Assembly (NCBI RefSeq): GCF_963678635.1
Contig: NC_087069.1
Location: 52,276,938-52,340,937, forward strand
DNA length: 64,000 nt
From: Symsagittifera roscoffensis
Taxonomy: Eukaryota; Xenacoelomorpha; Acoela; Convolutidae
Direction: 5' to 3'
Positions 24,752 through 33,883 of this stretch are shown piece by piece. Position numbers and translations under genes: made by a program. A model generated the notes under the pieces. It was not told the DNA's origin. It searched no databases and saw only the letters and a list, made by a program, of their open reading frames with translations. Position 1 is the stretch's first letter. The number at the start of each line of letters is the position of its first letter.

Positions 24752-27700
24752 TTACAAGTTCAAAGGTTTTGTGTGTATTCTGTCGTCCTGAACTTGTCTT
24801 TTAGGGTAAAAGTAGCTCAATCCCTTCTTTGTTTGCTCGTATGTAGCAACCATATGATTAATGGTTATAAATCCTCTGATTGTTGAAGTCAAGTTGATTG
24901 CTTCGTCGAGTACTTTCCTGTATTTTTCCATAGGCCCATCACCGGATTCCTCAAGAATTCTTTTATTCAATCCTTTGCTGCTAAACTTCATTTTGTCTGA
25001 TTTGTTGTCATAGCAACAATAGGTCTTGCTGCATAAACATAGCATCGTACACCTAAATTCTTCTTTGAACAGACCAGGCTCTCGTTTATCATGCTTCTTG
25101 TGAACGCTACAACTTGTGATCTCTGCAATTTTTTTCTCTCAATATTTCCAAGGCACCTTTTTTCTCCGAACGAATACAATCATACAAATTTTCCTCAGCA
25201 AGAGCTAAATACAGCGAGTCCGTGTCCATTTCTAATTCCTCGAACTTATTTACATCACAAAATTTGTCAAAAAAAATTGTAGTAAACTCAAGCATTCTCA
25301 GCTTTGCATACTGCAGAATGAAAAATCCGACTATTATGGGTTCTTTGTGCTCAATTGTTGACTTGAGTAGCTCAATCTCGTACAAGTCTTTCTGAACAGT
25401 GTTCAATCGTTTGAAGAGAGGTTCATTAATTGCTTTGTGTGTTTTCTCATCATTCAAATACTTTGTGATCGTATGTCTCGATCTGTCCATTATCTGGTAA
25501 CCGTAGGATGAATTACCTAAAAGCTTCATAGTCTCTGCAACAACACCAGATAAAGGGTTCTCATCTCCTTCCCTTCTAGCATCAACAACCGACTGAACAA
25601 ACTTGTTGAAGCATTTTCGAGGGAGATACCGTACAAAGCGGTAAACTTTTGTACACTGTAAGCCAAGTTCCATGTAGAAATTGAAAAGAGGAGTAATGAT
25701 GGAACAATTTTCTTGTTTGAAACCAGATATTAGCATACGCTGTGGATGCTTCAGAAGATCATTTTCAATGGCATATTTTTTCATATATTCCCCAATGTCA
25801 TTACTTCCAATTTCAGTGTTTTTAAAAATTGGAGGAAAATTAGAAAATTTTGCTTTCAGTTCGTCTGGAACAACTAAGTCGCACTGAATATAGCCATAAA
25901 GAGATCCATCTCTTATTTTTTCCAATAAAGAATCAGTAGAGAGAGGTCTTTTGTAGGGAAAGTTGGATAGGATATAATTCTTTATTTTTTCGTTCGTTTT
26001 GAAGCTTTGCCACCACTCACATTCCCACATCTCTTCGATTTTGTATCCTTTTTCGCGAATATACTCACGTCTCAAGTCATCCATATCTCTCCTTTTGTTT
26101 CCTCTCTCAATATCTTCATCGCTAAGTGAGGGACGAGTGTCCTGACAAGAACCAAAAATGGTAATAGCATCCCATTGCTTCAAACACTGTTTTGCAGTGA
26201 TTGCAATATCCATCAACATTGAAACAGTCAATTTTCTTTTGATTTCCAGATGTGTGGAAGCTCTCAATTCTGCATTCTGGTCTGGTTTCTTGGTAGTAAG
26301 ACATGACCATGTTCTCAAAATTGCGAGATCGGTTGTGTCTAGCTTTGAATTTTTGCATATCGGAATCAATTTCCCATCTTGTGTACAATCCTGTTGGCAT
26401 GTCTTGACACATTGAATAGGGATAGAGCTGGCTCGCATCAATTTCAACAATTGAATTGCAGACATTTGATGAATCCCGGATAAAGGTTTCATCCACAACA
26501 GCTTTTCGAGTAAACATTGATGGTCCACCCGTCATATCCTCTTTAATTTTCTTGCACAAATCTCTATCACTTTCGCAAAAAGGTTAGAATTTTTCTTTGG
26601 TTGATTTGTGAAGAAAAATATTTGCCAGATTTGGAAGAGTACATCCAAGTTTTAACATATCAATTTCTTTCTGATGATAAAACTGAACCATTTTTTGCAT
26701 TGCTTCAAGAGTTGGAACAACATCTTTGTTGTTGTACCACTGCAAAAAATCTTTAAATGTAGTCATTTCATGTTTTTGCCAAATCTCCTGTAAATATTTG
26801 TAATTATCTCATCCAGATGCAGGTACTGACTTTATTTGAAGTTTATTTAGTGCTTGCTGCTCATCAAGTCCACTTGACTTCAGGTTCTGGTAATCCTTAA
26901 AGTCTTTATCAAGAGGGTTGGTGTTTCTCAGTTTACTGAAAAAGGCTTCGTATGGAGGTAATTCTTCACTCTCGAGCTTGTCTGGACTGTCACCACTCAT
27001 AAGGGAAAAACCATTTTGTCTCACTAGCTTTGTAAGCTTTAAGAAAGGAGTCTAGAGATGTTGCTCCACCCAAAAATTTCATGATATCGAGAAACTGTAT
27101 ATCTCCAAACTTGAAGGATATGAAATCGTTAGCCTTTTTGATAACCATAGGTTCAGCTTCTTTATCATTGATTAAGTAGGGAATCAGATAGCTCTTGATC
27201 AAGTTCAGATCATATCTTCCACTGTTAAACCCAAAAACAGGTAACGTGTTAACATACCTCTCCAGATTTTGTTTCAAACCAATCAGCTAATTTTTCTGCA
27301 TTCTCAAAAACTGAGTTGACATATCAGTTTCCTCTGTATCTTCTATACATTCATCTTCGTATTCAATGTTTTCAGTTGGAAGATTTCGACATCTTTCATT
27401 CAACTCTTGGAAAATTTCTGACATCCGCTCATTCACTACTCTTTCAACATCTTGAAATTTAGTTCTCATTTCGAGCTTACTTTTCTCAGCCAAAAGTTCG
27501 AGTTTGATTACAAAATCGATAATAAGTTTTTGCGGATTCTTGTTATAAAAAAAATTTGTTCATCTATCAGGTTCGAGGATATTGATACAGAAATTGGAAC
27601 GTGTTTTCCAATCCAAGTTGTTGTTTGGGTAGCTTTCAGTTCATCTGATGGAACAAATATCGACTCAAAATCGAAAATGGCTAGGTTGTTGAATAGTGTG

Positions 27701-29047
27701 TTATCTTTCGAAACTGGGATATTGAAACCTTCAAACTTTTCAAATAGCGTTTCTCGAAGTGTATGTACATTCTTCGGATAAATGTGTCGCACTCTATCTT
27801 TACAAGACATAAGATGTCTGTTGAAGTTGTCTGATCTGTTGAAGAAACAGTCACAGCTAGGACATCGAAAAGGAATCAGTATCGTTCGTGTGAATAATAT
27901 GGTTGTTGAATCTTAGCAATTCCATCGTTTTTTCAAATTTTCCAATACTTCGCCTGGCTAATTCTCCAACATATTCTCCTTCTTGAATGTCAAAATCGTA
28001 AATGAATATGTTTCGTTCAACTATTCCCTCTACAACAAGTAAATCATCGATTGACACTCCACGAAAATTCTTCGGATCGTATCCAGATTGTGATAAAAAC
28101 TCTGTAAATAGTTGAGATGTATGAGCATTGAGGCTACTATGACCATGCAAATACATTGTTAACGCACGGAAAAGACAAAGATGATCTTTGTATGGTTGTT
28201 TATTTTTATCCGATAAAAGACAGTTTACTGAATGGTTTTTCAGTAAAGGTTCAGGCAACACAGAGTCTGGACATCCCATTGGATTGTTTTTCAGTAGTGC
28301 AGCAAAAATACTAACATTTGTGCTCAACTTGAACCTCCACTTTGTGTTTTGACGTTCTTGGGTGCATTGCCAAACGATATCAAACTTTTCAACTTTTCCC
28401 TGGATTCTAATCAAATCCGCTATCGTACACAGTAAATGCGATTTTTCGATTAAAGTATTGTTTTCGTGTGCATAGTAATACCAATATTCTCCCGTTTCGA
28501 CATTACGGAGAACAAATCTAAGAGCAATATTGATTTTTGCAGCGGAATCCAGCTTGTTGAAGACTTCTTCAAGCCTCTCGTTGATAATTTTGGTATCTAA
28601 CTTTGACATTTGAAAGTTAAATAGCTTTTGCCTCCCATTCTCCATCTCAGTGTCCACCAAGAAATGTTGACAAGCACTCAACTCCTCTTTGAGTTTGTCT
28701 CCATCATCCCCTTCCTCTTCCACTATCTTGTTCAAGTCTGCCACCGTATCACTTGGTTTCCGTTGTTTCGCCCCATGTTCTTTTCTCCGATGATGTTGGA
28801 GAGAGTAGTAACTCGGAAACTCCTGCTCACAAGACGAGCAAACCGTTGATTGCTTGGAAGTTGATGGAGCATGCTTTTTGGCCACGTGATAATTCATTTC
28901 CTGTTGATTGTAAGTGAAATACTTACATTCGGAACAAGAAAGAACTCCTCGCACGCAATTTTTCCTATGTCGTGCCGCATGTTGACGAACATACATGTTT
29001 CCACAATCCCCACACTGCACTTTCTCGTTTCTATGCAGCGACGGCAT
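24752..29047 (-). pseudogene. Protein-primed family B DNA polymerase, broken (copy 1)
   Basis: Replicase of the element, spread over about ten open pieces in shifting frames. In N- to C-terminal order: an N-terminal cluster of Cys/His fingers (about 28,780-29,015; one CxxC finger and two C-x2-C-x12-H-x4-H fingers); a CLFRAL-containing OTU-like segment (about 28,170); another finger disrupted near 27,850; exonuclease motif I FDFES (about 27,670) and motif II FNSGRYD (about 27,215); polymerase motif A DASQLYPYSM (about 26,430); an inserted segment ending EMWECEWW (about 26,020); motif B KLLGNSSYG (about 25,515); motif C MDTDSLY (about 25,220); and a Cys-rich C-terminal region. Catalytic motifs are preserved, but about nine frame breaks (near 27,850, 27,500, 27,280, 27,000, 26,790, 26,570, 26,150, 25,110 and 25,020) stop a full protein being made. 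The ATG at 29,047 is chosen because it directly follows an acceptor and precedes the fingers. Confidence 0.95.
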
Positions 29048-29160
29048 CTAAAAATGGGAGATATTTTAGGTATTAATGTAAAGCTGTTAGTATTTGGTAC
29101 ATATCGAATTGGGAGATTTAAAATGTTCCAAAAAATTTAGTAAAAATAATTTTTACTTAC
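29048..29160 (-). other. Probable 5' leader intron of the polymerase gene
   Basis: On the minus strand a consensus donor (AAA|GTAAGTAA, at 29,160) and an acceptor (CCCATTTTTAG, ending 29,048) bracket 113 bp. The acceptor AG directly abuts the polymerase ATG. The broken copy keeps the acceptor tract at the same place (TTTCTTTTTTAG near 52,005) although its start codon is lost. Confidence 0.6.
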
Positions 29161-29411
29161 TTTGAATTGTTAAAATTATTTGAAATTTATTTCAAAAAGT
29201 TATACAAATTATAGAGCTGTTGCTTTTAACGTAAAAGAAAATCAGAATGAAATAAGTTTTTTTTTGCTTTTTATTAGAGAAAATCAGCCAATCAGAGTTG
29301 AGTATTTTTTTATTAACACTGTTTGTTGGAAATCAACCAATCAGAATTCAGCTTTTTCTAAAAGTGAACTGTTTATTATTTAAAAAACAAACCTTAATCA
29401 TTAATAGAAAA
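29161..29411. promoter_or_regulatory. Divergent promoter region with CCAAT boxes
   Basis: Lies between the leftward polymerase and the rightward gene block. It holds two CCAATCAGA boxes (about 29,289 and 29,338) set in similar surroundings (ATCAGCCAATCAGAGTT, ATCAACCAATCAGAATT). CCAATCA is the classic NF-Y box. No clear TATA box was assigned. Confidence 0.45.
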
Positions 29412-29843
29412 ATGTCTATCAAAAAACATTTGAGCTTCCTCGAATTACTTTACAAGAAAAAGGAAAAAATTCCAATTGATTTTGTTATTGATGAAATAGA
29501 TGTTGACTCTTACTTTTTTCATAATTTTTTGGACGTCTTTATTGTACAAAATAGAGTTATCCGACTAAGTGAAGGTCTCTTTAGAGAAACTTACTCAATC
29601 AAAAAGTTTACTTTTGATTCACATATTGCGTATCAAACTTTTAAACTTACAGCTGAATTACACCTCACAAGGAAAGAAATTTTGTTTATTCTCGAGAATT
29701 TGAAATTGATCAAAAAGTCGTACGATAATATATCAAAAACTCGTTTTATCCCCTATCCAAAACCTAAATTTGTCAAAACTCCCCAGCAAAGTTCTTTATT
29801 CCTTCATTTCTTTAAAATTTTCAAAGTTCAAAATCCTGCTTGA
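29412..29843 (+). CDS. Unknown Polinton protein, 143 aa
   Basis: Intact frame. ATG 29,412 is preferred over the upstream non-ATG extension because the match to the broken copy begins here (AAAAATGTC at 52,430). The protein is Lys/Phe/Leu-rich and mostly helical in look, begins MSIKKHLSFLELLYKKKEK, and has no membrane span, finger or catalytic motif I recognise. The decayed second copy (52,430-52,860) keeps clear similarity over the whole length, so it is a real gene of the family. It is first in the rightward block, next to the CCAAT-box region, which suggests an early or accessory role. Function unknown. Confidence 0.6.
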   Translation: MSIKKHLSFLELLYKKKEKIPIDFVIDEIDVDSYFFHNFLDVFIVQNRVIRLSEGLFRETYSIKKFTFDSHIAYQTFKLTAELHLTRKEILFILENLKLIKKSYDNISKTRFIPYPKPKFVKTPQQSSLFLHFFKIFKVQNPA

Positions 29844-29992
29844 TTTGGAATCAGATTTCCAGAGGTCTGCTTTGAAAAATTCGTCAACTTTGAGTTATCC
29901 TCCCAAATTTACATAAAAACTAAAGAACTTGACTATCTACTCAAAAATTAGCAATTTCTCATTGATTACATACAAAAAATTCAATTAACTTG

Positions 29993-30151
29993 ATGAAAAA
30001 AATTGCAGAGATGTTACTTTTATTAATTTTCTTTCTTTTGTTACTTAAATCAGCAATATTTCTTTTTTTTACTGCAAACAACTTTTGGTTATTTATTTTT
30101 GCGATTGCTTTTGTGTACATTTTTACCTATTTGGAAAACTTAAGTCCTTAA
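29993..30151 (+). CDS. Small membrane protein, 52 aa
   Basis: A short frame from ATG 29,993 to TAA 30,151. After MKKIAEM come two hydrophobic stretches, about residues 8-27 (Leu/Phe-rich) and 31-46 (FWLFIFAIAFVYIF), split by TANN, then YLENLSP. This predicts a two-span or hairpin membrane peptide. The region is conserved in the second copy (52,997-53,153), where one-base changes alter the frame but the hydrophobic layout can be followed. Similar tiny membrane peptides occur in adenovirus-like early regions, but I cannot assign a function. A bare hydrophobic frame in AT-rich DNA could arise by chance; conservation is the main argument. Confidence 0.5.
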   Translation: MKKIAEMLLLLIFFLLLLKSAIFLFFTANNFWLFIFAIAFVYIFTYLENLSP

Positions 30152-30154
30152 AAG

Positions 30155-30320
30155 GTTCTTCTGATTGGATACGACAACTAGAACAAAATGGAGCTTTGTT
30201 TCCGATTGTATACGACTTTTATCCAAGAATCCCATAAAAGGAAGCTGAAATCTGATTGGACACGACTACAATCCAAATAAGGAAAATCAATTCTGATTGG
30301 TTAAACCCACACAGTCGAGT
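30155..30320. promoter_or_regulatory. Repeated TCTGATTGG boxes upstream of the acidic-protein gene
   Basis: Four spaced copies of YCTGATTGG or CCGATTG (about 30,160, 30,202, 30,252, 30,294). The first three are followed by a TACGAC or CACGAC motif, and the fourth by TTAAACCCACAC. ATTGG is the reverse complement of the CCAAT box seen at 29,289 and 29,338. The same array is kept at 53,165-53,325 in the second copy, so it is probably the promoter of the gene at 30,489. Confidence 0.5.
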
Positions 30321-30488
30321 TGAAGGTACCCCTAACTCCTAACTAAAAATCATTTTATTTTCAACTTAACTACCGTCAACTACCTCCTCTCTCAGCTCTA
30401 AATACCTTAATTTCAACTTATCTTCCGTCATCTACCCCTCTCTCAACTCTTTCTTATTTTTACTCCTGTACTCAAGTTATTGCTCAAA

Positions 30489-30977
30489 ATGATTTTCTCA
30501 GTGCAAAACAGCAACCTCATGTACTCTGTAGAATTTTCTCCTGATCTAGTACAAATTCAAGTGCGAGAAACAGTCTCTGGAGTTTTTCTGGCTTGAATTG
30601 ATATCCCAATCCAAGTCTGGCACATGGTGGAAGTGATGGGAAGGGATTTCAACGAACATCATATGACACCAGTTCCCATGACAGAGAACCAACTTGAAGA
30701 AATGCAAATGATGGATGAAGTTTCTGATCATGTGGGAATGAACTACCTCGAGATTCCGGACTCAAGATTTGTGGCTCAACCAGTCGACGACTTCCTCTTT
30801 CCTTGGGAGGAGGAAGGATCAGTCGAAAACCCCATCACAATAGATGAAGATGAGGGATTCTCAGAAAATGACGCCTCAAAACACTCCTCCACAACAACCA
30901 CCAGCAATGGAACCTCGTCCAGCTCTGCGTTCCATAGAGAACCTCCAGAACTCTTCTGCTGCTCGACAGCTCTTTGA
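30489..30977 (+). pseudogene. Acidic accessory protein with SUMO-interaction-like motif
   Basis: One reading frame of about 162 codons from ATG 30,489, interrupted by a single TGA at codon 36 (30,594-30,596); the frame is the same on both sides. The second part has a conserved acidic core, DDFLFPWEEEGSVENPITID, continuing into more acidic residues, then a Ser/Thr-rich stretch and a short Cys-containing end. PITIDEDE fits a SUMO-interaction motif (hydrophobic core followed by acids). The broken second copy (53,510-53,972) keeps FPWEEGS and NPITIEEAEGFS, so the acidic part is under constraint. Acidic, disordered and in the accessory region, it may be a regulator of host or viral transcription; this is inference. 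A poly-A signal follows at 30,993. Confidence 0.6.
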
Positions 30978-30992
30978 TTAAATGATTTTGTA

Positions 30993-30998
30993 AATAAA
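30993..30998 (+). terminator. Poly-A signal AATAAA
   Basis: AATAAA lies 16 bases after the stop of the acidic gene, followed by GATTGTTTGGTTTG. The second copy keeps TGTAAATAAATTGATTG at the same place (about 53,976). Confidence 0.55.
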
Positions 30999-31242
30999 GA
31001 TTGTTTGGTTTGAACTTCGTTTTCTGTAATTAATTTCTTCAATTTCATTTTAATTATGAGAATAGATGAGAGCTTCAAGGTAAACTATTGAAAAACAATT
31101 ACAACTGAGTTAAGTGCTCCGAACTCGCACACATGTTAAAAAATTTGATTAATTTTTGCACAAAAATTCGGAAAAACACTAGAAAAACTGTACACAATTA
31201 AAAAATTACCTAATCGATATTGCATCTTGTACACAAACTTTT

Positions 31243-31868
31243 TGTAGAAAAAATTGAAACACTTTTTCGCATTTTGTCGAAAAAAAAGTATAACATTTTT
31301 CGCATTTTGTCGAAAAAAAAAAACAATTTTCGCATTTTGTCGAAAAAATTGAAACACTTTTCGCATTTTATCGAAAAAAGCAAAACACTTTTCGCATTTT
31401 GTCGAAAAAATTGAAACACTTTTCGCATTTTATCGAAAAAAGTAAAACACTTTTCGCATTTTGTCGAAAAAATTGAAACACTTTTCGCATTTTATCGAAA
31501 AAAGTAAAACACTTTTCGCATTTTGTCGAAAAAATTGAAACACTTTTCGCATTTTATCGAAAAAAGCAAAACACTTTCAGCATTTTGTCGAAAAAATTGA
31601 AACACTTTTCGCATTTTATCGAAAAAAAAAAAACACTTTTCGCATTTTGTCGAAAAAATTGAAAGACTTTTCGCATTTTATCGAAAAAAGTAAAACACTT
31701 TTAGCTTTTTGTAGAAAAAATTGAAACATTTTTCGCATTTGTAGTGAAAAAGTGAAACACTTTTCGCATCTTGTTAAAAAAAGGAAACACTTTTCGATTC
31801 TTCTCAAAAAAATTGAAACACTTTTCGCATTATGTCAAAAAAATCGAAACACTTTTAACAACTTGTTG
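31243..31868. repeat. 31-bp hairpin repeat array
   Basis: About twenty units of about 31 bp. Each has AACACTTTTCGCATTTTRT followed by CGAAAAAARTRA. Alternating units differ regularly (GTCGAAAAAATTGA against ATCGAAAAAAGTAA), so the higher-order unit is 62 bp. Each contains TTTTCG-8 bases-CGAAAA, able to form a short hairpin. The array lies between the 3' ends of two convergent genes (acidic protein, plus; 199-aa protein, minus). In the second copy this interval (about 54,000-54,960) is only loosely related (ACTTTCGCATTTTGAAG, TTTTTGCATCTAAC). Open frames through the array are artefacts. Confidence 0.9.
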
Positions 31869-32016
31869 AAAAAATTGCAACTTTTTGAAAATCAAAAGAA
31901 ATATTACATCTTTCTTACATAATTGAAAATTTTTTTGCAAATGTTTTTGACAACGGTGATTTTTTTCGGTAATTAATGGTAACTTTGTAAACATATGAGT
32001 GAAAATAGATGGAATA

Positions 32017-32616
32017 TCAGAAGTTTTTTATTGAAAAATTGACTTGATCACTATTTACAAATCCATAACCATCAATAAAACAGTCAATTATTTTTAACAA
32101 ATCATGTTCATATTTTGAGTTTTGTACTTTACGAACTCTTTCTAAAAAAGCTGAACCAATAGTTTGTGTGGAAGCTAGTTTCTGGTTAGAACATAAATAG
32201 TGACGTTTGAATTTTTTGAGTAACAGTCTTTTCTTTGCAACACTTGGCATTTTTTCTGCTCTTTTGCATTTCAAATTGTGATGAACAGCGCGGTCAAGTT
32301 GATTGAAAACTTCGCCAGTTGATGAAATAACGTTCGAATAAAATCTGTATTTGTACAGAGTGTAAAGACAATCGATAATTTGGTATGTGAAATGAAAATT
32401 ACCCAATCGTTGTAAAATTTGATCGAAAGATGAACCAATCAGAAGTATGTGGAACTTACAATTTTCCAAAGAACAGTAAGAATTGTGGGTAGAGACACAA
32501 AAGTTATTGGTTACTATATATTTTTCGTAAAAATCACTGGAAACGGAAAAAAATAGCGATTTTTGACAATACTCTGAATAAAAGCTGGGAAGAGCTTGAC
32601 ACATAGCTGCAGCCAT
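32017..32616 (-). CDS. Unknown Polinton protein, 199 aa, opposite strand
   Basis: Intact minus-strand frame. The first ATG (32,616) directly follows an acceptor-like tract (ATCGTTGTTCCAG). The protein has a Cys-dotted N-terminal half, a hydrophobic mid part, a basic stretch (KCKRAEKMPSVAKKRLLLKK) and a Gln/Ser-containing C-terminal part. It has no motif I know. The second copy (54,970-55,556, minus) retains the N-terminal part in open frame (MIASAMCRAYSTFYWDYNEK and on) with clear similarity. It is the only gene besides the polymerase on this strand, so it needs its own promoter, probably near 32,620-32,830. An AATAAA overlaps its end on the minus strand (near 32,025). The basic patch suggests nucleic-acid binding or nuclear import; function unknown. 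Confidence 0.6.
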   Translation of the reverse strand: MAAAMCQALPSFYSEYCQKSLFFSVSSDFYEKYIVTNNFCVSTHNSYCSLENCKFHILLIGSSFDQILQRLGNFHFTYQIIDCLYTLYKYRFYSNVISSTGEVFNQLDRAVHHNLKCKRAEKMPSVAKKRLLLKKFKRHYLCSNQKLASTQTIGSAFLERVRKVQNSKYEHDLLKIIDCFIDGYGFVNSDQVNFSIKNF

Positions 32617-32830
32617 CTGGAACAACGATTTTTGCTAAAAATTGTGGATTTATATAGGAACACTAACACCTACACAATTCCATATTTGGAAATTTCCCTC
32701 AAAAATTCCAATTATAGTTCTATTTCCTTTTATGGTTCAGTGAATGACTCATATTGCTTACTTTCAATTTCATTTAATCTCAAAATCATTTCTCTCATTT
32801 CTCTTCATCTGATCAGTCTGTTCTTCAAAA

Positions 32831-33400
32831 ATGTACTCAAGAAAAGACACAAGTCCCAATTACATTGAATTCTCAAAAAATCAAACACGAATTGGGAGAT
32901 TTGCTTGGTCCCAAAAATCCTACAAAGGGAAAATTTATTTTGAACCCTGCTTTCAACTATTCAAGAAAAATGAGTTGGGACAACTCGAAAAAAGACAGCA
33001 AGTCTATCTTGATGAAAAAGAAGGAGAAGCAATCTCAGCAATTAGAAATACTGTTATTCACGATGCTGAAAACCTTGGACTCGTTCCTATATTGGAACTC
33101 ACTTCTGACAAAGATTCAACTATGGATCAGGAGCTTGCCAACTGCAACAAAGTGTATGACATAGCAACATACAAAAGAAGACAAGTTTGTGTCACGATCA
33201 AGAAGTACAATATTAACAAACCTCCCTACATTCAGATTCGACTGTTCACCGCAAAAGAGAATGAAGCAATGAAACAAGTTGCCTCTGTCAACTATACTTT
33301 GATTAAATTCAAAGAACTGTCCCAAATTTTGGGAGACTTTATGCTTGTTGAGAACTGTAATGTACAAAAATTTTTGTTATTTATGTTTTTTGTCTTGTAA
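32831..33400 (+). CDS. PC4-like protein 1, 189 aa
   Basis: Intact frame from ATG 32,831, preceded by an acceptor-like CATCTGATCAG (32,816). Two similar blocks are visible. Residues about 22-70 have beta-type sequence around GKIYFEPCFQLFKK. Residues about 114-168 read RRQVCVTIKKYNINKPPYIQ, then IRLF, a loop, and a helix with FKELSQIL. The second block (basic strand, aromatic strand, then a helix starting near a Thr/Leu) resembles the PC4/p15 single-stranded-DNA-binding fold, which works as a dimer in transcription and replication. This is a pattern judgement, with no search behind it. The second copy (55,765-56,300) keeps ITVIHDAEN-like and VTIKKY segments. The neighbouring gene has a clearer PC4-like core. 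Confidence 0.55.
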   Translation: MYSRKDTSPNYIEFSKNQTRIGRFAWSQKSYKGKIYFEPCFQLFKKNELGQLEKRQQVYLDEKEGEAISAIRNTVIHDAENLGLVPILELTSDKDSTMDQELANCNKVYDIATYKRRQVCVTIKKYNINKPPYIQIRLFTAKENEAMKQVASVNYTLIKFKELSQILGDFMLVENCNVQKFLLFMFFVL

Positions 33401-33453
33401 TTTAACTATTTATCCTCAAAATCATTTTTCATTTAGTATTGGTGTTGAACAGT

Positions 33454-33883
33454 ATGAGTTGGAATAATGGATTTTCAAGAAATTTACTCTTAAAACTTCA
33501 CAATAAATTGGAATTTTTTTCATATTATTTTAGAAGAAAAGTCCCAAAAGATTTCACTAACAATTATAGGATCTCAAAATTTACCAAACTTGGAGAATTT
33601 GGATGTAGACTCTCAAATATCTGACTTGGAGTGAACTCTGCATAATGGTAGAAGAAAAATTCTCATAGGATACCGATCTGATACCAAAAAAATAGATCTT
33701 GTAGAATATCGTAGAAATGGAAATCAATGGAAAAATAATCAATCTTTACAACTACAAAGAGAAGAATATGATAAATTACTTGATATGCTTCTTTCATTAC
33801 TAAGTTATGTAGAGATCTTCAAAAAATCTTGTATCATTATTGACGAATGCACTTTAGAAAATGAACGTACAGAAATTGAATGA
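33454..33883 (+). pseudogene. PC4-like protein 2, broken
   Basis: Starts at ATG 33,454 after an acceptor-like TTTTTCATTTAG (33,436). The first frame closes at 33,624. The rest of the protein lies in the +1 frame, which also has a TGA at 33,632, and ends at 33,883. The C-terminal part reads RRKILIGYRSDTKKIDLVEY, then RRNGNQW, a short loop, and a helix REEYDKLLDMLL. This strand-strand-loop-helix order with the aromatic YRRNG..W fits the PC4/p15 ssDNA-binding domain well. Two further copies in the window (56,400 and 62,377) start at the same ATG and are also broken. The 3' end overlaps the next gene's ATG by 23 bp. A likely transcription or replication cofactor. Confidence 0.6.

Noticed and set aside
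30489-30977. Reassigned TGA codon, because two genes have in-frame TGA
   Set aside because: Other genes in the same element are broken by TAA and frameshifts, and host exons end or proceed normally, so simple decay is enough.
31136-31807. Several open frames on both strands with FRQNAKKVF or HFFRILSKK-like repeats
   Set aside because: They are translations of the 31-bp tandem array. The period is near a multiple of three plus one and no frame is conserved in the second copy.
31243-31868. CRISPR array
   Set aside because: Regular 31-bp periodicity, but with no unique spacers. Adjacent units are directly joined and the context is an animal transposon.
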